The position numbers and the translations under genes were made by a program. A DNA stretch of 64,000 nucleotides from positions 264 to 64,263 of the forward strand of contig CAJUGX010000001.1 of assembly GCA_910586385.1 (NCBI GenBank), given 5' to 3'. The notes under the pieces were generated by a model that saw only the letters and a program-made list of their open reading frames with translations, ran no database searches and was not told the origin of the DNA. Below are positions 61,601 through 64,000 of this stretch, in pieces (the first letter of the stretch is position 1; every line of letters starts with the position of its first letter). Origin of the DNA: an uncultured Christensenella sp. (GTDB lineage Bacteria > Bacillota > Clostridia > Christensenellales > UBA1242).

Positions 61601-61939
61601 ATCATAACCGATTGGCGTCCATGCCTTTGAGTCAAGGTCAATATCACAATCAAGATACACCGTTTCGTTGATGAAAGGATACAAACCAGAAGTAACTCTC
61701 TTTGCAAAAAATCCAAATCCCTTTGCTGTCAAGATGTGGTGTGTTGTTGGATTCACGCCACTGCCCGCAACAGTGTAAAAATCAATCTCATCAATCTCGT
61801 CTGCATAATCCCCGTCCCACACACTTGCAGTTGTGCTTTCAGCATAGACAGGTTCTGACTTAACATGAAAAAATCCGAGAGTGGACATCACTCCCAAAAC
61901 AATCATCGATATAAACAGGAAAATGGACTTTTTTTTCAT
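43688..61939 (-). CDS. Giant surface protein with GLUG, InlB-type, MBG/YDG repeats and C-terminal membrane anchor, 6083 aa
   Basis: The signal peptide is residues 1-35 (KKKSIFLFISMIVLGVMSTL). At about 90-350 lie GLUG-type repeats (GLFGTSIGSISNL, VGGVIGQSA, VGGLVGQLD). A module with DIDL-W-PIG-F-G-FDG-GLFG recurs at about 100, 510 and 5985. InlB B-like repeats (SFVRNQGLFEG to GYALSGW) lie around 1830-1960. About 2850-4210 holds MBG/YDG repeats (KTYDGKTVDY, RTYSGVSSF, KTYDGEKSVV, each followed by NY). About 4210-5950 holds divergent InlB repeats. A membrane helix (WYIYLIVGIVALLVIVIVIL) precedes the basic tail AKRRKKRREKLATK; no LPXTG. GGGGAG precedes the ATG. It probably forms a very long surface fibre. 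Repeat limits are approximate. Confidence 0.87.
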   Translation of the reverse strand: MKKKSIFLFISMIVLGVMSTLGFFHVKSEPVYAESTTASVWDGDYADEIDEIDFYTVAGSGVNPTTHHILTAKGFGFFAKRVTSGLYPFINETVYLDCDIDLDSKAWTPIGYDDGHSFKGTFDGQGHYIYNLKISSANGYAGLFGTSIGSISNLNLKGVDINVSGVGSVGSIAGNLTGNASRNLSVSGKIVASGATYVGGVIGQSATSSLRNVSNIMSEVEIVANNSTTGNSAVGGVFGKYAVGNGTIEKVAFTGAIKSGTNATYVGGLVGQLDSSRNFKNSYNIGQVTNSGANTAGLIGFVNGSSSGNNFTNLYNAGKLDWKNGDEDNVYCAGLFGMFAGSGTKTIVNCLNLDTASKTVGSGKIEYYTIKNNSPLYRNVNNSTLSVSGTWFSVESFMADSRAVRGLSSMAQNKGLYSSDIFVSEYAWDFEDTWGISAGVNNSFPYLRETQNLGNPDNDQKNVVKLDGQGTRENPYLIKTAADLGYLSANYKSGTNDGDSSWAGKYYSLQNDIDLTGKAWQPIGASTENAFSGVFDGNGFAIYGMTCSLQFSFSYHGLFGVTKRAVIKNLEIKDVKFINVGTGELSSAGAMGSFIGSVAEETYLVNCVDNSKVDEKIVPSLQAVGKAEGNKLTVVYGKANFDGENISNLNVPVSNIAYDVELDGNGGTFYGEDGNVFKGTYRLMIDNNGAIIEQSIDESWGKNLPKLSEEFGVSATLIKKGSKLTEFIMIGGAKTTYRLDTSNFGRNNKDLILGLKARFVGQEAKTIKVVYNKYEAENFGATSTDSYVESEAFEVEYDSILSLDYPQIFNKQVTKDGVNLLRGDDFVIEDFYFKVGNDLFAKKVDETAFANDTYLPNGTSEVYVKWGGNKLATHTLNISFTKTDDPIYGRFDLVDAIASVSLQSFGENVELSSEFTNFQETNGKVIVSFNYDTTYSNMANNGLALTFKLKAGYGLAQNVVLNDFGTEHDFNFGHLAFGTDSVVSGSAPSFGLSSFQKGMNLRNLDEDYTIDVVLQRGLFETATTLSLEEVYFALAPAISNVSSVSIYSNAFYGDPNSASPITKVVGGEYLGYDVVNKQFVSGAKAVGTEENTDGYAFEIDMSSYVDILLGYTFDAGAQTRYFRIVKEASLDENATEDASSYAFYEVVFEDGQWKKIDLIVRANLPDDETISSISYLTGAEFSILGSVKDNDSDTVISETNCDNFGNGSENDRRENANTEILVASEGGFKKLRHDIKIETIADSLLSQIGIIKQENGYGSNNTTITLVSKYTKVSLEWKFVEYVGGEEVEISGNHAPIVSLPNGTNYEILESGTQTIAVNFTASDYYRLLESRVDSRISIVLSNGNLTGNENVLISAIAVATEAGETDNGEGWKNTFAAFNANYFGTGVVSKNGEPTYYRNATKTERDTYEFSLTFGQGKNPIRAGRYVIKFVCSPVNYSLNFDTQFVKFDENGNYGKDSFTSETGDNAPSVSAMVKDSDIESGFDKVVYNNVVTMNTALGNNKAYTFYDWYVESEIWSGFLTDLNRNLGRKTNIEFDFSNLYYGLPVGATEKTGLRDYSLTLSAVYIRKEIHILPLGEDARVSVAGQDVYVTARSLGIDITFGGFDYSYAYATAVSSEMNWNISFAKGGTNGDSYYFSGFVILNASNAIAKTISASSDPDAFNNGVFNNNYSIKEFVLDKLENDETLLNSTNYSLVPMLTRKTANLFVSSGTGEGFEGKYTDGKNGDVFYMDGENKVSTSNTKVEIGNVRVGDTINLNQEMNVKVDGVEKTIVIDSLYAERTGYSTPSNAYWNWSNGASYGTLNGSQLYIASSYFEGTSDDETSISLVLYRAWSPNAYTISFVRNQGLFEGNNSSNETVAVSVLYDQKVANALTFDDISRVGYALSGWTYTIDNADEVVFDADGQPQEFDGIFDAEGNYILTSNLSVYALWSPKTYIVELVTNGANTIAGEEAESKVEFDITYGTTFEAAFEALGLSGGENAPTREGFIYNGVYSSGAYRQTITATTFFSETLPSCVLREDGSASLTLFIDWQFDSSYVGLTFDSNAIAKAYTSSDVVFYIAEYFRNGYTPNGYNIEIVDDQTISITLKDNVHAKVIFEIVSESVEIEGNGSFSVRNVGQYNFSLVLSIEDLIIEGNSLYSQTINLYAQIDAADLNALIEDDNEDVWLVNVKRLMSKFVSKTTQTRLNNCNTFTGFVNNVLKNLDTTIPAGITNKQAYEFVAYKYYYMITSTDFVKYKTLTYADFEDLKIENPTDVANILERIYFFDFYDHAETSARTISMYNNTIALTSSSVENPKTEISIDRVEIVSGSLNVDTLYYFRAVIENAGAASNLSNYSLNFDENGEAYIYLGRIYIMPELFVLEDKTESRGAYYNGNLINVSVPWEGDRKTLNIEGFEGYYQIDENLFARADLYTSNLGNDKVDTDFDFVSDDNYLYFANVSIFERSTTEEGETAFTDVTNKFMLVLDEGFVFTILNIDGVASVEVSTKYLSSIDGFMDFTDLPSDMPTDLLKITQVTYDIGGGAKRISNTTDGLEERSYEDGGNVICQIERNNNNTVSIILSKFVLNVSVVVAEKSLSDYLALYKWAEAPTYSIDGTMENNTSYTIDKSLISSNEGELMAYKLYAVYTDMVFVSYNLNFPSNYSTSSPTSSWLKLGQSTVEELLMPSENGFKLASLVSTKTKGSYETLFDSTDGKFKGLSSTDRHAKVELEAKWEIEEIDYEQILTEYKTSVYGFDYLAVASVVNIHNKNEGLFNYTYEWYKDDKLVSKIERLTLAGNGTVEESGLYKLVVTANVKKEFLTSTLVSDEGGTQSFEVLFDMEFIKNQLRSITFVGDTEIDYDAADHKNGWYVTIEYAVYDSQADEYSSDSNFVIEYLAGAKNLDFVIRRNGVETTSMKNAGTYIITAKGKDSVYSNSSTFAAVEFEVVINPYVVQLSEYEISFNKAFNGQDGTLVKELYLANENVSFTFARAKGENVGNYDLTLSGLSEDKKDNYLVKMNGVTVFSDGKLTTAGATTSVGTFEITTSGTLTLFYEVTDSNPETIEVGYSADGYRAELDGFSLKLFNGESLIKSMKLYLYDEVAGEEVYRSEIMHIVTEKFANVKINFFDTELHATVVSSGTYTYSFTGLSAISNCFSSVVFRQGYQFVVGKILIDTTALVINKTYDGKTVDYFTPNGDKIEDIDSFDGVYIYAEYENAHVGQTRVDFSLRDTNDSEEVSNYQLSEGSAQATISKLSARLVAKMDKDSYEYGEISISNLDSHVDKNYVIVDVDGNDVSDLLASGYYSITYAMPSSAKANANGYVYKGRYKLQAVASFDDFNMTLDLPFVEISAKQIEKGIAVGQFSILSSESVPTSVSEIYTINETGDDITILYTVVGLAAGSTASVGFYAVELALESYLEGSVVFSIDAGNQGFEVKTEDNLVYISLDKAALSGYVYNGLAHNISVDLASSRLVIENNGANHYVAISFALANDGTVLDKSVLSDLEIFSGTSTKAFVDAGTYRLSFKATAGTHSNFAFKEEYNFVIAKREIDASTLDKDLTRTYSGVSSFTIDDFDGKIGEDGVSLVARFESANAGENIPVTIFLQGAKSTNYELKNAENLVGTIEKAEAYITLTKTSFTYGNLTSRDGVPYSVISGGFAISSTQYKLSLDIVGATYSSVGYLECDNYLVSLAEGYTSANYNLHFADNQRITVDPLEISVALATSGQFTFIYGASETTSDMFVGNFQTPLNETISLRFTREEGQEVGYYKVLSATSTSKNYVVSSTIDRSEGAFRISKAQDVIYILMSNADKVAGADREIASITYDGNLYDKVSVAQKAGSKNYQLVFESTAVSSAKQYYDLNYYTYDADADEYTRETGVTIDGLKASIEFANGVGGKNAGEYLLNVQNASADNFSVVLGKYGLQSFYLNIGKRDVYFLNSTVVKVFDNQDAEIVYNDVTEMLGGVLEADLDELALSIRLTENGKLVKYVGYSYVVSATLNGGETNYNLHMSTASGEPLIGQIHPAELTISVDNQTFVYGEEIRLDFDYSAEIDLNRYEKGIDVNLMPFAQDEDYSTSGSLRVGDYEITCVNGTPDFRPVYVVNGNPATTLENATVTIVPRTLTLEGVSEDLETIFTKTYDGEKSVVLVDEEGHDRIRLVGVVDKDKDVSDGSGGTTTIHAYDDVVLADATYQTEFIGQSITITFTLGGTERDYSNYTLAPYEYGVIEAVVVGLNFNYNANGSNVKSNVETSGLPQISSLAFPFMSDATLSANSANANSTSTRCFPTNLTGRTGYAFKKWTMSFKNIAEGSSQYNYLNSVLRASSLEYVYADDEFKIDVSNNAETVAFLKTLLNNESNVLGTYYKNTDQIVFTFDANWDINSYQVSIKVADEKGADATFGKVILDAGDGNQVEITSSYSARFDYGTKLTLLAVAEEHCSYYGFYNATGSILYDNGTVSGVVVSKSAEGVVLTVNSLGATYGFVARFEADKVEVDVDLSGATDASISSKNFVEGEDHVYSWRATYLQLESFTLADIGLNRDGFTLTSISAGDQVVTDLENTKLSDLVSEGDTKLLLTPNFVAVGVVVTLDFADGVTTNKNITVPFKSTYSDSEDWIETPERTGYKFDGWFDASDKQITGTSVLSTVEKHTLTARWTILNFDLAITAEHVSISSSTARFVQNGNVYTLSKVDFNTEVTFTVTADTGYELSSEIAATWCNFFETTIANGVVTVTLHMPAQNIDCVVAASPILNTITIEGDNIDGILAYETTDTETSIPVDAREVKIETGKTLKLVVTAEYGYQMIEDFVCLDADAQIDVSIESDILTLTITNILRDLTIKLSTLETINDVTIKFADSQMIEDLMVGGYKYSDFDNLKPFRVVTGENLEMYLKFKHGYEYDTCETIGDYNLSCTLATDGFYADEGYYKIVVTNIENDGQITFVGKLSRFTLKTQVLSYNENKQLVSEPANKVTITENSLSSIEAEFGTRITLTYQMHSTYNFAGWSKDGVNIFSTDETLVYTIEDDETIYAIFSSMKFTMRFATFNNYHIYSEYGNPAMEREIYQEVVDHGEKYIDADTGEDINSLVLYYGASKTISYVVPTGYRFYGFGYHNGERFVMLDVAETDAREASFTISSVELDDDIPTFVLYVIVKAYSFNININTEIDIDGIREPNVDAGGAELQGEHGEKVNAYGYIDGTRTRYSADNFVDGQLVDDRAFRVIGYTGETVYIKVSTRKVGYRFLDVVSESRDVTISQLEKTDTYAIYSIAGAIGGTEVDIDVLFRPTLNDIKIGFKLDEEDVDGGAITYAVDAQNKHKVFASGRDYSSITVAAYTDSTFEVIAYVRSGFFIDPNDIRIACENDIIVRDSVEYSLLSVNTDGYTGKLRFVVRDYLFENKIFINLSTSKYTVKLVEEGSTLAIIKNVEFGSRLNLYQANEENIQIADSSVVDFVNGKLEFLKTVQNYRFEGFFTSENGAGTMYIDASGNVIQDWYESGYKLNNLTSKYELTDNAKLNPNTGEMEITLYVYWSFYKTRIRFNFVPDISTNITAQDMIFGVDYTNSWFYPTSKHYIEVAFNTSITIKAPTINGYKFYKFVIKQRDINGNLFEDELFSNEIPWSTNELDGIVECEIQVVYFAKIDAVVYGGVGDFHVEQSSSDAQASALVADKYVDTTKAFKLVADFDENDYDFVRWNNITSGQSWWAKEWDGLHVSEKTTLVLNLQGRTFNMTFVDTNGDLYDYTFGQVLNVITTSTDNNIRAYRLGYYSAGKFISSIDTVSVKVGDKVTFAVSVDYGFAVVWDRDDITFSNYTDGISYFDMEVKTCPQDGLLRILPKFRNEIISIYINRDFVKTDKVPNTIDMNFVDLAGYATFGGKTTDFVTVAADIDNITIGLVTNARYMIRSLVVKNYDKVFDVVELFTDDKGNIVFTRDFLDDNDIVGSIQIDIKYERLLWENFEVIRTGFNGSGTDDDPYEIASVEDLVLMMKLCNSGAVSTGGRQYRSASYILLADIDLSEMFWTPIGTIEYSFNGYFNFNGHKVSGIFNAYIFATLSYGGLFGVLSPNAVFVTSKTETWYIYLIVGIVALLVIVIVILIILAKRRKKRREKLATK

Positions 61940-61980
61940 TTAGGTTCTCCCCGTCTGATTGTGGTCTAGACTTATTCAAC

Positions 61981-61996
61981 TTTATTGTACAATAAA
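61981..61996. promoter_or_regulatory. 16-bp palindrome over the -10 box of the giant gene
   Basis: TTTATTGTACAATAAA is a perfect palindrome covering the predicted -10 (61984-61989). It could bind a dimeric regulator; chance is possible in A/T-rich DNA. Confidence 0.45.
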
Positions 61997-62013
61997 CTGT
62001 CACAGTTATGCAA
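61984..62013 (-). promoter_or_regulatory. Promoter of the 6083-aa surface protein gene
   Basis: Minus strand -35 TTGCAT (62008-62013), 18-bp spacer, -10 TACAAT (61984-61989). The leader is about 40 nt, with GGGGAG before the ATG. Confidence 0.6.
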
Positions 62014-62150
62014 ATGAATACAAAAAATATATATATTAATATATATATTATTTCTCATTTTAGCCTTGTTCTTATAAAAATTTCGCTCAAAAAATGAAGC
62101 AATTTTTACTATAATTTTACCCAAAAGTCATCAAAAAAAACAGCAGAAAA

Positions 62151-62180
62151 ACAAAAAAAGTGCACTCGCATGCACTTTTT
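62151..62180 (-). terminator. Intrinsic terminator of trpS
   Basis: Stem AAAAAGTGCA/TGCACTTTTT (62155-62164 with 62171-62180, 6-nt loop) ends in a T run on the minus strand and overlaps the stop codon. Confidence 0.85.
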
Positions 62181-63171
62181 ACTTAACTCCAATTGTCTTT
62201 CGCACTTTTGCAATGGTCTTTTTGGCAAGCATTCTTGCCTTTTCTGCGCCCTCAGCCAAGATTTTGTCAACCTCGCCTTTGTGGGCTTGATAATAGTCAA
62301 ACTTTTCTCTCATTGGTTTGATATACTCATTCACCACAGCAAAAAGTTCTTGCTTCGCCTCTCCCCAAGACAACCCTGCCTTCAATCTCTCTTCAAAATC
62401 TTTTGCCTGTTTTTCTTCTGCAAACAATTTATAGAGCTTGTTGATTGTGCAGTCTACATCTTTTGGCTCTCCAGGGAGTTTGCAGTCTGTCACAATTTTG
62501 TTGATACTTTTTTTCAAAACATTTTCGGTTGTGAAGAGTTGAATTTGATTTCCATAACTCTTGCTCATCTTTCTGCCATCAAGACCAACAAGCGTTGCAA
62601 CATTTTCTTGGATATAATCTTCAGGCAAAACAAACACATTTCCATACTTGTTGTTGAAACTGCTTGCGATGTCTCTTGCAATTTCGATATGTTGTTTTTG
62701 GTCAAGTCCAACTGGCACAAGATTTGTGCCAAAAAGCAAAATATCCGCCGCCATCAAGATTGGATAATTGTAAAGTCCCATGTTGACACCAAAGTCTTTT
62801 TCCTGTCCCTCAGCTTCGTTTTTCTCAACAGCCGCTTTGTAAGCATGCGCTCTGTTCATAAGTCCCTTTGGAGTGACATTGCTCAAAATCCAGTTGAGTT
62901 CAAAAACCTCTGGCACATCAGACTGTCTATAGAAAACGACTTTGTTTGGGTCAAGCCCACAAGCAAGCCATGTGCAGGCAATGTTGTAAGAATATTCTTC
63001 CATCTCTTCCTTTGTTTTCAAAGTTGTGAGCGCATGATAATCTGCGATGAAATAAAAACAATCAAATTCGTCTGACTTACTCAAATCAATTGCAAACTTG
63101 ATTGCCCCAAAATAATTGCCCAAATGCGCATATCCTGTAGGTTTTATCCCTGTCAATATTTTCTTTTTCAT
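62179..63171 (-). CDS. trpS: Tryptophanyl-tRNA synthetase
   Basis: Class I synthetase, 330 aa, full length. The HIGH-type motif is TGIKPTGYAHLGNYFGA (HLGN), the KMSKS motif is DGRKMSKSYGNQI (about 196), and the tryptophan pocket region includes MAADILLFGTNLVPVGLDQ and KQHIEIARDIA. GGAG lies 7 nt before the ATG. It follows gltX by 23 nt, so the two are probably cotranscribed. No T-box is seen in that gap. Confidence 0.97.
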   Translation of the reverse strand: MKKKILTGIKPTGYAHLGNYFGAIKFAIDLSKSDEFDCFYFIADYHALTTLKTKEEMEEYSYNIACTWLACGLDPNKVVFYRQSDVPEVFELNWILSNVTPKGLMNRAHAYKAAVEKNEAEGQEKDFGVNMGLYNYPILMAADILLFGTNLVPVGLDQKQHIEIARDIASSFNNKYGNVFVLPEDYIQENVATLVGLDGRKMSKSYGNQIQLFTTENVLKKSINKIVTDCKLPGEPKDVDCTINKLYKLFAEEKQAKDFEERLKAGLSWGEAKQELFAVVNEYIKPMREKFDYYQAHKGEVDKILAEGAEKARMLAKKTIAKVRKTIGVK

Positions 63172-63194
63172 AATTTCTCCAAAAATTTCAGTCT

Positions 63195-64000
63195 TTATGC
63201 AAATTGAGAAATTCTTGCAAGCACCTCTTTTTCTCCAAGCAATGTCATGATTTCATACAAGTCTGGAGAATTTTTTCTTCCAGTGATTGCAACTCTGATA
63301 TATTCACAAACAGTCGCAACATTCCCCTTGAAGTTTTCTGGGTTTGCTTTGAAAAGTTTGTTGTCAGTTGCATAGCCAAGGTCTGCAGCCATCTTCTTCA
63401 CATTCTCAAACCAAGCTTCTTTTGAAGAAAGGTCAAGATATCTTGGATAAGCTTTCAACACTTCGCAGAAATTCTCTTTTTTTTCTTCATCAATTTCGTA
63501 TGAAGCTGGTTTTCCAAACATATAGTCAAACAATTCGAAAAACATACTCCACTTGTAGATGTCTTTTCTTGGTTTTGGCTTCTCTCTGTCAATGTTCAAA
63601 ACATTTGTCACATACTGTTTGTTTTTCACAAGGTAATCAACATTTTCTTCTGAATGTTCTTTCGCCCAAGCAAGAAGAAGTTCATAACACTTCTGTGCAG
63701 GATATTTTGAAATAACCTCTTTTGAAATGTCATTAAACTTGTCCATGTCCAAAACTGGCGAACTTGCTGTGATGTTGAGTGGTTCGAAATGATAATCAGT
63801 GTAAGGAAGAGCAGGATTGTTTTTTCTCCACATCTCAAAACCGGAGTTGATCAAATTCATGATATACTCGCAGATTGTCTCCACTGGATAGCCTGCTTTT
63901 GCATAGAAACGCATATCAAACTCTTTGTCTTTTCTCTTTGAAACCTTACGCTTCTTTTCCCCCTCTTTGATGCAGATGAGAGGATTGTGAAGATAGAGCA
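63195..64000 (-). CDS. gltX: Glutamate--tRNA ligase, C-terminal part (start outside window)
   Basis: The frame is open to the window edge, so the 5' part is missing. It begins in-window with LHNPLICIKEGEKKRKVSKR, where KVSKR is the KMSKS-type motif of class Ic glutamyl/glutaminyl synthetases, then FDMRFYAKAGYPVETICEYI, followed by the helical anticodon-binding region to the end ISQFA. The wording fits the clostridial glutamyl-tRNA synthetase group. The HIGH motif would lie beyond the edge, and GluRS versus GlnRS cannot be settled from this part alone. Confidence 0.88.
   Translation of the reverse strand, partial: LYLHNPLICIKEGEKKRKVSKRKDKEFDMRFYAKAGYPVETICEYIMNLINSGFEMWRKNNPALPYTDYHFEPLNITASSPVLDMDKFNDISKEVISKYPAQKCYELLLAWAKEHSEENVDYLVKNKQYVTNVLNIDREKPKPRKDIYKWSMFFELFDYMFGKPASYEIDEEKKENFCEVLKAYPRYLDLSSKEAWFENVKKMAADLGYATDNKLFKANPENFKGNVATVCEYIRVAITGRKNSPDLYEIMTLLGEKEVLARISQFA

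Noticed and set aside
62170..63075. A 301-codon plus-strand frame antisense to trpS
   Set aside because: It overlaps nearly all of trpS, whose motifs are clear, and has no ribosome binding site.

Overview
The window comes from a low-G+C, Clostridia-like Firmicute using the standard genetic code. Supporting signs are AAGGAGG-type ribosome binding sites, A/T-rich intergenic DNA, the spore-maturation pair spmA/spmB with a SpoVB-like flippase, and the Firmicute neighbourhoods rpmG-secE-nusG-rplK-rplA, dnaX-ybaB-recR and holB-ricT-trmN6. No genus can be named from sequence reading alone. I saw no insertion sequence, prophage, CRISPR array or tRNA gene.

Layout. 1-1.1 kb: the 5' part of a 23S rRNA gene on the minus strand with its own promoter and boxA-like leader and no 16S gene upstream. 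1.1-3.2 kb: three small genes of unknown role, one resembling the KwaA membrane protein of Kiwa phage defence. 3.5-16.6 kb: two convergent giant surface-protein genes (2789 and 1467 aa). 16.8-19.3 kb: rpmG-secE-nusG and rplK-rplA, with an L1-stalk-like element ahead of rplK. 19.4-22.1 kb: an orphan HicB-like gene, an unknown gene and argS. 22.3-30 kb: recR, ybaB, dnaX, tpiA, pgk, dus, an HU-like gene and a MurJ/SpoVB-like flippase, all on the minus strand. 30-32.5 kb: two convergent unknown genes and a DUF1540-like gene. 32.6-40.1 kb: rplI, rsmA, tatD, a TetR regulator divergent from degV, spmA-spmB, and holB-ricT-trmN6. 40.2-43.6 kb: a calcium-type P-ATPase and uppP. 43.7-61.9 kb: one 18.25-kb gene for a 6083-aa surface protein. 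62-64 kb: trpS and the 3' part of gltX.

How the parts work together. Most of the window is housekeeping: translation, replication and repair (dnaX, holB, recR, ybaB, ricT), lower glycolysis (tpiA, pgk) and envelope lipid carriers (uppP, flippase). The three giant genes take up about 31 kb, nearly half the window. All three products have an N-terminal signal peptide, long Ig-like/MBG/InlB-type extracellular repeats, and a single C-terminal membrane helix with a short basic tail instead of a sortase LPXTG motif, so they are probably large filamentous proteins anchored in the membrane.

Most notable signals: (1) dnaX is split over two frames at a run of exactly nine A residues, which suggests frameshifting or slippage giving short and long clamp-loader subunits; (2) at least four genes have a 17-bp-spaced promoter ending 6 nt before the ATG and no ribosome binding site, predicting leaderless mRNAs; (3) the 23S gene is unlinked from 16S; (4) the giant membrane-anchored repeat proteins; (5) a TetR-type palindrome between tetR and degV; (6) an 18-nt block shared by the promoters of two orphan genes.
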